Shown: positions 1-6,747 of the stretch, in pieces | Numbering within the stretch: the first letter of the stretch is position 1 | Layout of the letters: each line of letters begins with the position of its first letter | Assembly: GCF_019052365.1 (NCBI RefSeq) | Contig: NZ_JAHQUY010000018.1 | Coordinates: 1-44,549, forward strand | Origin: Leyella stercorea | Lineage (GTDB): Bacteria; Bacteroidota; Bacteroidia; Bacteroidales; Bacteroidaceae | Direction: 5' to 3' | DNA: 44,549 bases | Notes under the pieces: generated by a model | Seen by the model: the letters and a program-made list of their open reading frames with translations, nothing else | What the model was told of the DNA's origin: nothing | Databases searched by the model: none | Translations under genes and position numbers: made by a program

Positions 1-30
1 ATTTCTCTTTGCCGTACGACACAGAGAAAT
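1..30 (-). terminator. possible terminator hairpin at window edge
   Basis: ATTTCTCT (1-8) is complementary to AGAGAAAT (23-30), so a stem forms immediately downstream of the leftward gene that stops at 32. The window ends before any U-tract could be seen, so its role as a terminator is inferred from position only. Confidence 0.35.
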
Positions 31-31
31 C

Positions 32-817
32 CTAATGACCGATTTGGGTTAAAGTTCCAGAACCACTAATGGTGGATGTTTTATCTATTTTAATGCATGA
101 ATTGTACCAAAGACAATCCCAATATGTTCCGTAACCATAAGTCGCTCCTGGCTTTATAGGGCCAGTAACCTTACCACCACCTTCAATGGTTCCACGAGCT
201 TCACATGAAACTGGATCACCCACTGCATTTATAGGATAGCCACTCCAGTTTAAATATTTTATAGTCTTATTAGATACATTCTTCCATACAAGATGAGCGT
301 CTACACCGCCAGCACTATTAGGAGATGATAGATAAGCCTTCTTTATCTTTATCGTATTTTTTAACAGGTCTATTCTCTTAGCTCTCTTTAGACTATCCTG
401 ACTCTTTTTTTCTGCAGCAGCTATGGTAGCGAGAGAATCATCTTTTTTATCGGTCTCACTATTTGAAGTTGACTCAGTATTATTAGAAGTCGTTTTATAA
501 TTATCAGAGCAATCTCTTAGTAAACAAATACAAAATGCAAAAATAATCACAGAAAATAGTAATACAAAAGCACATGGGAAGGATGTTTTCCCCCCATCTG
601 GATTGTTACTTTTATTATCATTAATATTTGAAGAATAAGGAACTTGTCCATTATCAAATTCCATACGTTTCTTATCTTCTACTTGAGGCATTTGAATGTT
701 AGCTTTAACTTGTCTTTCTTCCTCTTCTTGTTTCACGCTAGTTTCTTCCTCTTGGCGTTTCTTTTCGGCCTTCCATTCTAAGAATTCCTCAAACTCTTTT
801 TTTTCGTCTTCTGTCAT
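32..817 (-). CDS. hypothetical single-pass membrane protein with N-terminal charged coil
   Basis: A 261-residue protein with no recognised family. Residues 1-50 are very rich in Glu and Lys and probably form a cytoplasmic coiled coil. A hydrophobic stretch at about 80-100 is the only membrane segment. A low-complexity Ser/Thr/Asn/Asp linker follows at about 105-130, then another charged helix around 135-150. The C-terminal 110 residues look like a small folded domain, with a conserved-looking Trp/Tyr cluster and two cysteines that could pair outside the membrane. It lacks a cleavable signal peptide, so an N-in, C-out topology is likely. The gene is the last of several leftward genes for cell-surface proteins, but a terminator-like hairpin at 886-925 separates it from the lipoprotein gene upstream. 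The function is unknown. Confidence 0.7.
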   Translation of the reverse strand: MTEDEKKEFEEFLEWKAEKKRQEEETSVKQEEEERQVKANIQMPQVEDKKRMEFDNGQVPYSSNINDNKSNNPDGGKTSFPCAFVLLFSVIIFAFCICLLRDCSDNYKTTSNNTESTSNSETDKKDDSLATIAAAEKKSQDSLKRAKRIDLLKNTIKIKKAYLSSPNSAGGVDAHLVWKNVSNKTIKYLNWSGYPINAVGDPVSCEARGTIEGGGKVTGPIKPGATYGYGTYWDCLWYNSCIKIDKTSTISGSGTLTQIGH

Positions 818-885
818 TATATCTCAGTTTTAAGTTATTACACAATTAATGAACATTAGTCTCATGCAAACTCACCTGTCCCACT

Positions 886-925
886 TTAAATTTTAAAACG
901 CCACCGTTGCAAATCTGCAACAGTG
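886..925 (-). terminator. rho-independent terminator of the lipoprotein gene
   Basis: Reading leftward from the stop at 960, the arms at 916-925 and 902-911 form a 10-bp stem with one G-U pair (CACTGTTGCA against TGCAACGGTG). A U-rich run follows at 888-899. This suggests the downstream gene at 32-817 is transcribed separately. Confidence 0.55.
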
Positions 926-959
926 ACGTCAATCTTTATTGCTATCTATTTGCAAGAAT

Positions 960-1370
960 TTATTTTTTCTCCCATGTATAGTTAAAGCTAACGTCCAGAC
1001 TTGAAGTTCCGTTCCATTTCATCTTATTACCACTAACAACAATCGTTGCGCTGAAAGTGTTACCATACGTGTTCTTAGCTGACATTTTATTACCGTCAAG
1101 CTTCCATGTGCCATTGCCTATAGAGCTTGCAGTAGAAGAGAACTTTCCATCCTCACTGATAGTAATAGACTCCACAACCATATAACCGGTTATAGATTTA
1201 CCATCCACTTTATCTGTACTTGCGGTACATGTCCAAATTCCAACTACTTCTTGCACATTGATGTCTTTGCTGCCGTCTCCGTCATCATCACTACTACATG
1301 ACGTGAAAAACATAACTGTTACTGACATTACGAGCATCGCTAAGATGCTCCAAATTTTGTTTGTTTCCAT
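960..1370 (-). CDS. lipocalin-like small lipoprotein
   Basis: A 136-residue protein with a lipoprotein signal: a hydrophobic stretch at about 8-23 ending in the lipobox FTSC at about 22-25, followed by an acidic Ser/Asp linker. This linker is typical of surface-exposed Bacteroidetes lipoproteins. The mature part reads 'VVGIWTCTAS...' and then alternating polar/hydrophobic strands with repeated 'GxW' and 'NGTWKL' patterns. This is the look of the lipocalin-like or DUF4923/DUF5004-type small beta-barrels common in Bacteroidales. The ligand is unknown. It sits 28 bp downstream of the FISUMP-like gene and may be co-transcribed with it. The gene assignment is good; the fold is inferred from strand pattern only. 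Confidence 0.75.
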   Translation of the reverse strand: METNKIWSILAMLVMSVTVMFFTSCSSDDDGDGSKDINVQEVVGIWTCTASTDKVDGKSITGYMVVESITISEDGKFSSTASSIGNGTWKLDGNKMSAKNTYGNTFSATIVVSGNKMKWNGTSSLDVSFNYTWEKK

Positions 1371-1398
1371 ATTTTATTATTTTGATCTACTTGCGTTT

Positions 1399-2235
1399 TT
1401 ATTCATGACATACAGGACGAATTGATCGACCTATATGACGAGTACCTGTATCATAAAAGTTCAAATCGTTTTCAGCATGAAAGCTGGTAAAATATGCATT
1501 AGAGTACCAGTTTGAGAGAGAACATGTCCAATAGCTGCAGGTTTTGTCTGTCTCGCCTATTCCAGTATTAACATAACCACCTGCTGCTGGAAGGAAAATA
1601 TAATTACCATTTGGTCCCGTTATTTTATAGCCGTAATTACTTTTCATTAAAGCCCATTTCCATGTACATTTATCACGTAATTCTTCAAACTCTTCAATTG
1701 TAGGCATACGCCATTTGCCACCCCAATTCTCATAAGCAGCATCATCTTCTAATTCTAATGTAACTTTATCATCGCGAAAACCATCATATCCTGATTTATC
1801 ATCAGTAACGTACTTTGTGTACCCTTTCTTTGTTATTTCAATAAGAAATCCATCTTCGTCTGTTGTTTCAGTAGTGCTTTCCATGTAATATTTGTAGTCC
1901 TTTTCTGTGAAATTGGTTTTTCCCTCCTGACTACCTTTGGTTTCTGCCCATGCAAAATAATCTCCATAGGAAGATATGCTTTTGGCACCGATATTCATAT
2001 TTGCCCATTTTGTTCCTGATGGCAATCCAAGATCAATTGCAGTTACGCCATTGGGGGTATTGTCTGGTTTTATCGGTTCTGAATTGTTAATACTCCATGT
2101 GATATTATCGATTAAAGGAACTGGAATTTCCATAACCTTACCATCGACAAAATTAATTTGCATTTGTGCATTTTGTGCATTTGAGCAAATAATGGTTGAA
2201 ACAAAAGCAAAAAATAAAGCTACTATTCTTTTCAT
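1399..2235 (-). CDS. secreted protein with Fibrobacter-paralogous/DUF1566-like domain
   Basis: A 278-residue protein with a signal peptide (MKRI...CSNAQ, residues 1-20). A short domain (about 21-50, 'NFVDGKVMEIPVPLIDNITW') follows that in Bacteroidales often starts secreted proteins. From about 64, 'VTAIDLGLPSGTKWANMNIG' opens a domain with 'YFAWAET', 'GGKWRMPTIEEFEEL' and a C-terminal 'GRSIRPVCHE'. This is the signature of the FISUMP / DUF1566-type C-type-lectin-like modules that are abundant in Prevotella and Bacteroides. The start codon overlaps the stop of the upstream gene by 4 bp (ATGA), so the two are translationally coupled. Surface location is likely. The binding target is not known. 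Confidence 0.8.
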   Translation of the reverse strand: MKRIVALFFAFVSTIICSNAQNAQMQINFVDGKVMEIPVPLIDNITWSINNSEPIKPDNTPNGVTAIDLGLPSGTKWANMNIGAKSISSYGDYFAWAETKGSQEGKTNFTEKDYKYYMESTTETTDEDGFLIEITKKGYTKYVTDDKSGYDGFRDDKVTLELEDDAAYENWGGKWRMPTIEEFEELRDKCTWKWALMKSNYGYKITGPNGNYIFLPAAGGYVNTGIGETDKTCSYWTCSLSNWYSNAYFTSFHAENDLNFYDTGTRHIGRSIRPVCHE

Positions 2236-2642
2236 TTTTTTAATACTTTAAAAGTTGTATCGCCTTTCTTGATTATATAAATTCCCTTAGGAATTTCTAA
2301 AAAATTGTTTTCTGATATTCCAGAATCATTGTGTATCCTTTTTAGAAGTACACCTTTTTCATTATATATGAGAATATCGTTACTTTCCCTTTCAATATGT
2401 TGTAATTTTATGTCTGTTAATTCGTCTTCAAAAGATAGCTTTTCAAGTTCGGTTAATGGGAATTCAATAGAAACAGTTTTTGTAGAAACCTTTAATGTGT
2501 TTCCTTCATAAGTAACTATTGGCTTGTCTAAAAAATCACAACAGAATATCTCTCCTTCTTTTTGGTGAATGTTCAGAGTGTTCTGGGCAAATCCTGCAAT
2601 CGAAAAGAGGATTATAGGAATTAATATCAAAAACTTTTTCAT
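2232..2642 (-). CDS. small secreted protein with type IX-like C-terminal sorting domain
   Basis: A 136-residue protein with a clear signal peptide (MKKFLILIPIILFSIAGFAQ). A segment 'LNIHQKEGEIFCCDFLDKP...PLTELEKLSFED' follows, resembling the N-terminal module seen ahead of many Bacteroidales surface proteins. The last 50 residues ('ILIYNEKGVLLKRI...IPKGIYIIKKGDTTFKVLKK') match the general pattern of type IX secretion C-terminal domains: three short strands ending in basic residues. It is first in a translationally coupled pair with the gene at 1399 and is preceded by the unusual structured leader. Its small size suggests an accessory or scaffold surface protein. The exact role is unknown. Confidence 0.75.
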   Translation of the reverse strand: MKKFLILIPIILFSIAGFAQNTLNIHQKEGEIFCCDFLDKPIVTYEGNTLKVSTKTVSIEFPLTELEKLSFEDELTDIKLQHIERESNDILIYNEKGVLLKRIHNDSGISENNFLEIPKGIYIIKKGDTTFKVLKK

Positions 2643-2649
2643 TGTTTTA

Positions 2650-2955
2650 TCTTTTTGTTAAACGCAAAAACGTGAGACTCTACACTTGCTCGCCACTCAT
2701 TCAAGGTCGTAGGAAACCTATGGTTAATGACGAACAGATAGAATCTCACGTTGAAAGTTATACGTACCCCCCAAAAGTGTGCCGATGAGGTTAATCCTCC
2801 TTGGCACACTACGAGGGTTGATAATACAACCTACCCGTGACACCTTCTCTGCAATGTCATTGATAACCAATTTGAATTTCCTACGTTCAGAATGATCAAT
2901 GAGCAAAGCGTTGACGACGCCTTATGTATGTTTGCAAACGCATTTATTGCGAATG
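2650..2955 (-). ncRNA. candidate structured 5' leader RNA of the 2642-1399 gene pair
   Basis: About 310 nt lie between a TAACTTTG -7 box (CAAAGTTA on the plus strand, 2961-2968) and the start codon at 2642, with no convincing ORF. Three nested stem-loops are visible. One pairs GGTTG and CAACC at 2815-2831. A second pairs GTGTGCC (2777-2783) with GGCACAC (2803-2809), with an inner GAGG/CCTC helix. The third is a long hairpin with AACGTGAGACTCTA near 2671 pairing TAGAATCTCACGTT at 2739-2752. A Gly-rich 60-codon frame crosses the element but is probably not a gene. No riboswitch class is recognised. Confidence 0.45.
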
Positions 2956-2960
2956 CGCAG

Positions 2961-2968
2961 CAAAGTTA
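2961..2968 (-). promoter_or_regulatory. -7 box of the long leader transcript
   Basis: CAAAGTTA on the plus strand is TAACTTTG on the minus strand, a good Bacteroidetes -7 element. The -33 region is weak, so the promoter is tentative. Confidence 0.4.
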
Positions 2969-2969
2969 C

Positions 2970-3376
2970 TAAAAATCAATAAGAATAAAGACATTATTTG
3001 TTATCGATTTCGTAAAAACTGAAATTTTTGTCTAATTATGCTACTATAATTACCAAAAACATCAGCCAATATGTCAAAACCATAGTGCATGATACAAGAA
3101 ACCGTATCAACGATGACATGAAATGTGTCGGTAAAGGTTTGTGGCATGAAGATTGTATAATTCATTATCGGAAGACGGCAGAAACAGCGTTTCTTGCATT
3201 ACTTCATACGGAATGGTGCAAGAAACGCTGTTTTTGCGACCAAACCCAAAGGAGCGAGTAAGGAAACAACGTGCACGGCTGATTCTATGATAATTATTAT
3301 CGGAAACAACATAGAGATGGCATAAACAATCTATTTAACGCAACAGAAAACGGAGTTTCCACAGTATTCATCTTAA
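2970..3376. other. gene-poor stretch, probable decayed insertion
   Basis: No convincing coding region is present on either strand. The rightward open frame at about 3028-3261 starts at TTG and runs through an inverted repeat. It shows no recognisable protein features, so I treat it as chance. The region carries only the inverted repeat at 3178-3237 and ends at the DUF6261 relic. Confidence 0.5.
3178..3237. repeat. 21-bp inverted repeat
   Basis: The arm at 3178-3198 (GCAGAAACAGCGTTTCTTGCA without its last base, when read in full) is complementary to 3217-3237 with one mismatch, across an 18-nt loop. A short T-run lies inside the right arm. It could be a terminator for a lost gene or the residue of a mobile element end. 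Confidence 0.6.
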
Positions 3377-3744
3377 ACCTTTTATCAAACTACAAGCGAA
3401 ATTGGAACTCTTAGCTTGGAGCATCTAAACAACGGCGCACATTTTCTGTTCATTTCAAATGTGTTGGCACGTGCTGAGGCCGATGCGAATTAAAGAGTAA
3501 GCTCAGCGCACAGATTGTCTCGCTAAAGGCTGCCATGGAGCAAAAGGATGAAGACTTGAAAATCTCGCAAAAAAGTATGCTGACAGATGACATCGCTACA
3601 GCCGATGCTGAGCGTGACGGACTTTACAGCGGTTACAAAAAGGCAGTTAATGGCTTCAAGAATTTGTCTGTGGAGAACATGGCAAAAGCAGCAAAGGTAC
3701 TGACGCAACACATCAAGGAGGTACTTCGTAGACACCTGCTCTAA
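3377..3744 (+). pseudogene. DUF6261 family protein, frameshifted and 3'-truncated
   Basis: Two frames together spell one DUF6261-like protein. The first gives 'SEIGTLSLEHLNNGAHFLF' and continues to 'ARAEADA' near 3487. The second gives 'LKSKLSAQIVSLKAAMEQKD' from 3490 and continues to 'MAKAAKVLTQHIK' near 3714. The switch between frames at about 3487-3490 is a one-base deletion (or a two-base insertion) and leaves TAA in the first frame. No start codon lies upstream in frame; a TAA precedes it at 3374. Intact members, as I recall them, are about twice this length. The sequence after 'HIK' is not DUF6261 but the reverse complement of a tRNA-like sequence, so the 3' half has been lost by recombination. 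Confidence 0.7.
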
Positions 3745-3764
3745 TCCAATTGAGCCACCTCGCC
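3718..3764 (-). pseudogene. 5' half of a tRNA-Arg(ACG)-like sequence
   Basis: On the minus strand from 3764: a 7-nt acceptor strand GGCGAGG, TG, a D-arm GCTC...GAGC with AATTGGATTA loop, then an anticodon arm GGTGT-CTACGAA-GTACC whose loop centre reads ACG. The variable, T-arm and 3' acceptor parts are missing. The D-arm closely resembles that of the intact tRNA-Arg at 39300. It is a truncated gene or an attachment-site remnant lying exactly at the point where the DUF6261 relic breaks off. Confidence 0.5.
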
Positions 3765-3793
3765 AGTTTTGCCATAACAGATTTACCACTCCG

Positions 3794-4105
3794 CTATCGC
3801 TTGTCTGGAACGCCATAGTCTATCCAGCGCTCCTGCGGATAATAGCCTTTGATGACCTTCTTGGTCTCGCTATAAGTCTCCTTGACAGTCATAAAGGTTG
3901 CGTTCATGTGCTTCACCTTTTCACTAAGTTCAGCACGTATCTTGTCAACCTCTGCACTTTGCTGTTTGAGTATTGAGAGATTATTCTCAAATTTAGCTAC
4001 TTCTTCGTTCGTCACTCCACGCTCACCAATTTCGCTGATGTGTCGCTTCACGCCTTTCACGAACGTACGGCTCTTTTCAAGCTGGATTTCTATCGTTTTT
4101 GCCAT
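3794..4105 (-). CDS. small coiled-coil protein of a Bacteroidetes family
   Basis: A 103-residue, highly charged, soluble and almost entirely helical protein. Heptad-like spacing is visible around residues 30-75 ('VAKFENNLSILKQQSAEVDKI'). The ending 'KKVIKGYYPQERWIDYGVPDKR' is characteristic: a Trp followed by a 'xxGxxDKR' tail. I recall this ending in a family of about 100-residue proteins in Bacteroides and Prevotella. The function is unknown. It has no signal peptide or membrane segment. It lies between the DUF6261 relic and the alkyltransferase gene. The short gap to the tRNA-like fragment suggests that it is part of the same accessory patch. Confidence 0.65.
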   Translation of the reverse strand: MAKTIEIQLEKSRTFVKGVKRHISEIGERGVTNEEVAKFENNLSILKQQSAEVDKIRAELSEKVKHMNATFMTVKETYSETKKVIKGYYPQERWIDYGVPDKR

Positions 4106-4321
4106 TTCTATAAGATCTTAATTGTTCCTGTTTGTTTTCTTTTTACTATACAAATTTACAAAAAACATGTTCTTGCGTAAATATAAAATGTATCTTTGTA
4201 TAAGATAAGCTGTGTCTCAGGATATCTGCGGCAATACGTAAGGCGCCAACGATAAGCCGAAGAATTGGTTATTGGAAAATTGACAGTCTGGAAAGACTTC
4301 ACATGTAAGTGCAAGAGAATT

Positions 4322-4843
4322 ATGATGAACAACAGAAAGCAAATAAACATCCAGTATTACGACTCGCCATGCGGCCGATTGGTCTTGGCTTCTTTCGCTG
4401 ACAGTCTATGCCTTTGCGATTGGAGCGACAATCCTTTTGCAGAGCGCAACATGCGTAGACTGACAAGGGGCATGAATGTTTCTTTCAAGACTGGGACAAC
4501 CTCTGTCTTGGAAGAGACCAAAAGACAACTCGACGAATACTTTGCCGGCAAGCGCAAGGCTTTCGACATACAGTTACAACTGACGGGTACTGATTTTCAG
4601 AATGAAGTGTGGAACGCTTTGCTCGACATTCCGTACGGAGCGACAAAGAGTTATAAGGATATAGCGCGATACATCGGCAAGCCCAAGGCCGTAAGAGCCG
4701 TGGCTGGAGCCATAGGCGCGAACGGCATCAGCATCCTGATCCCTTGTCATCGAGTAATAGGCAGCGACCATTCACTGACAGGCTATGCGGGAGGATTGGA
4801 GGCAAAGAAAATGTTGCTTGGTGTGGAGACAATTGTATTATAA
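4322..4843 (+). CDS. ogt: methylated-DNA--protein-cysteine S-methyltransferase
   Basis: This protein repairs O6-alkylguanine (and O4-alkylthymine) by irreversible transfer of the alkyl group to its own cysteine. The active-site motif IPCHRVI is present near residue 142, preceded by the helix-turn-helix segment 'VWNALLDIPYGATKSYKDIA' and the arginine-finger region 'KAVRAVAGAIGANG'. The protein is about 173 residues, a normal length for the Ogt type, which lacks the Ada regulatory half. I chose ATG 4322 (a second ATG follows at 4325) because the N-terminal 'NIQYYDSPCGRLVLAS' is the usual start of the ribonuclease-like domain. A more upstream frame extension is not family-like. A TATCTTTG -7 box is at 4191-4198. 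The gene stands alone. Confidence 0.9.
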   Translation: MMNNRKQINIQYYDSPCGRLVLASFADSLCLCDWSDNPFAERNMRRLTRGMNVSFKTGTTSVLEETKRQLDEYFAGKRKAFDIQLQLTGTDFQNEVWNALLDIPYGATKSYKDIARYIGKPKAVRAVAGAIGANGISILIPCHRVIGSDHSLTGYAGGLEAKKMLLGVETIVL

Positions 4844-5054
4844 GTGAGATAGTAAAAACTTTATAAAAGCCGAAGCCTTTTAGTTAAATATTCGCAATGT
4901 TTTAGCCTCCGAACGTCATGATTATTGCAAAATAGATATCTTTGTGCAGTAAATGACACATCGATTATACATACACCATAACGCCCTTCGTTTATAGTAA
5001 GTCGTCTAAACACCCCTTTTGCAGACAACTTATTATTAACGAATCATATATTTA

Positions 5055-6110
5055 ATGGGCTTAATCATATTATATTTTTTAGGTGCTCTGTCACTATCCT
5101 TTTTATGTTCCGTCCTTGAGGCGGTACTCCTATCCACTCCTATGTCGTTCATCTCGATGAAGGAAACCGGCGGCAATAAGACTGCCGCTTTGATGAAACA
5201 GTATAAGAACAACGTAGACCGCCCGGTAGGCGCAATCCTTTCGCTCAACACCATTGCGCACACCATCGGTTCGGCAGGTGTCGGCGCCGAGTCGATGAAG
5301 CTCTTCGGCGAAGAATACTTCGGACTGATATCAGCCATTCTCACGCTGTTGATTCTTGTGCTTTCCGAAATCATCCCCAAGACTATCGGAGCATCCTACT
5401 GGCGTTCGCTCGCCATGCCTTCTACCAAGATCATCCGCGTGCTCATCTTCATCACCTACCCGCTGGTTCTGCTCTCAGAACTAATCACAAAGTTGTTCAC
5501 TCCGAAGAATCATCAGGCTTCTGTGAGCCGCGAAGAAGTGTCGGCGATGGTTGACGTAGGCACAACGGAGGGCATCTTCCGCGAATCGGAAAGCAAAATA
5601 ATAAAGAGTTGCATCCGTCTGGCGAGTGTGAAGGCACGCGAGGTGATGACTCCATCCATTGTAGTAGAATCTGCCAACGTGAACCTTACCATCAAGGAGT
5701 TCTACGAGCAGCAGACATGGAACTTCTCACGCATACCGGTATACGACAACAGCAAGGATTACATCATCGGCTATGTGCTGAAAGACATGGTGCTGAAGGA
5801 GTTATCAGAAGATAAGTTCGATACCAAACTCTCCGACCTCATGCGCCCGATTCTTTCCTTCAACGAAGACGATTCGGTATATCAGATATGGGAAAAGATG
5901 CTGGAGAAGCGCGAGCACATCTCCATCATCCTCGACGAATACGGCTGCCTACGTGGCGTGGTGTCGATGGAAGACATCATAGAAACCATGACCGGCGTCG
6001 AAATCGTGGACGAGGATGACGTGGCTGTTGACATGCAGGCTTTCGCCAAAGAGAAGTCACGCAGAAGGTTTAACGCTTCATCATGTTTTGGCACACATTC
6101 GGGCATTTAA
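5055..6110 (+). CDS. CNNM/CBS-domain membrane protein (hemolysin/CorC-like family)
   Basis: A 351-residue integral membrane protein. Residues 1-185 form the CNNM (DUF21) transmembrane domain, with three to four hydrophobic segments (about 2-24, 60-80, 90-115, 130-150). The conserved-type stretch 'LSEIIPKTIGASYW' is visible. Two CBS motifs follow, at about 200-255 ('VMTPSIVVES...RIPVYDN') and 265-320 ('DLMRPIL...LDEYGCLRGVVSMEDI'). These pair to bind adenine nucleotides in characterised relatives. The C-terminal CorC_HlyC domain found in longer homologues is absent; the protein stops about 30 residues after the second CBS. Family members are implicated in Mg2+ or other divalent cation export and homeostasis. 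The substrate here is inferred. The gene stands alone and ends just before a palindromic repeat. Confidence 0.88.
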   Translation: MGLIILYFLGALSLSFLCSVLEAVLLSTPMSFISMKETGGNKTAALMKQYKNNVDRPVGAILSLNTIAHTIGSAGVGAESMKLFGEEYFGLISAILTLLILVLSEIIPKTIGASYWRSLAMPSTKIIRVLIFITYPLVLLSELITKLFTPKNHQASVSREEVSAMVDVGTTEGIFRESESKIIKSCIRLASVKAREVMTPSIVVESANVNLTIKEFYEQQTWNFSRIPVYDNSKDYIIGYVLKDMVLKELSEDKFDTKLSDLMRPILSFNEDDSVYQIWEKMLEKREHISIILDEYGCLRGVVSMEDIIETMTGVEIVDEDDVAVDMQAFAKEKSRRRFNASSCFGTHSGI

Positions 6111-6113
6111 TCA

Positions 6114-6199
6114 GATTACCGCGCACCGAAAACATCATTACAGCAGCGTGGTAATAGCGTTACCGCGCAAAGGTAATACCGTTACCACGCTGCTGTAAC
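6114..6199. repeat. palindromic intergenic repeat, copy 1
   Basis: A perfect 17-bp inverted repeat (TTACAGCAGCGTGGTAA and its complement, ending at about 6199) flanks a smaller hairpin TTACC..GGTAA built around GCGCAAA. A leader with CCGCGCACCGAAAAC precedes it. It lies between two converging genes and could terminate both. A related copy is at 25283-25375. Confidence 0.75.
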
Positions 6200-6600
6200 T
6201 ATGGTATCTTCACCTGTTCCACCTCCTTCACGAGCGAGTCTTTTCCGTTAAGCAAGTAGTATTTCACTCTTACCACGTTGTTAATCTCGGCAGAGCCTTT
6301 TACGCGTATGTGTCGTGTCTTGCCATAGACGGTGGTGTCGCGGCGTGAGGGATAGGACACAAGCTGTATGAACTCTCGGGTAGATCCGCTACCGATGTAG
6401 TAGAGTCCCACGCTGTCGGCTACAAACGTAGTATCGGCAGCCTTTGCGCGTGCCTTCTTGTTAATCAAAGCCGTGTCGGCAGGCTCAAATACCGAAGCCG
6501 CAACCGTATCGCCCAAATTAGGCGAGGATGCGAAGCGGCAACTTGTGAGAGCAAAGCCAGAGGCTACGATGCACGCAGCAATAAACAATATCGATTTCAT
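6199..6600 (-). CDS. small lipoprotein, hypothetical
   Basis: About 133 residues from ATG 6600. I chose this start because it gives a clean lipoprotein signal: MKSILFIAACIVASGFALTSC with the lipobox LTSC at residues 18-21. The longer frame beginning at 6678 would bury this signal. The mature protein has a Ser/Asp-rich linker, then 'DTTFVADSVGLYYIGSGSTREF' and a strand-rich C-terminus ending in 'KEVEQVKIP'. I recognise no family. It is probably anchored in the periplasmic or outer membrane leaflet. Its stop codon abuts the palindromic repeat shared with the converging CNNM gene. Confidence 0.65.
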   Translation of the reverse strand: MKSILFIAACIVASGFALTSCRFASSPNLGDTVAASVFEPADTALINKKARAKAADTTFVADSVGLYYIGSGSTREFIQLVSYPSRRDTTVYGKTRHIRVKGSAEINNVVRVKYYLLNGKDSLVKEVEQVKIP

Positions 6601-6747
6601 TCTGTTTCTTAAATTTAAAATTACTGATAAAAATGAGGGTGAGTCAAAACTATAACATTTCGTTACAACTGCTTGCAATGGCTACGGCAGGAATGCCGTA
6701 GCCTCCTACAGTGTGGATGCGTGGGTATAGCAAGGATGCCACGCCCA

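Noticed and set aside
2724..2906. 60-codon leftward open frame inside the leader (Gly/Ile/Arg-rich)
   Set aside because: It crosses the stem-loops of the leader, has no start signal and no recognised domain. RNA structure explains the sequence better. Kept only as part of the leader note.
3028..3261. 77-codon rightward frame
   Set aside because: It begins at TTG and passes through both arms of the 21-bp inverted repeat. There is no family resemblance.
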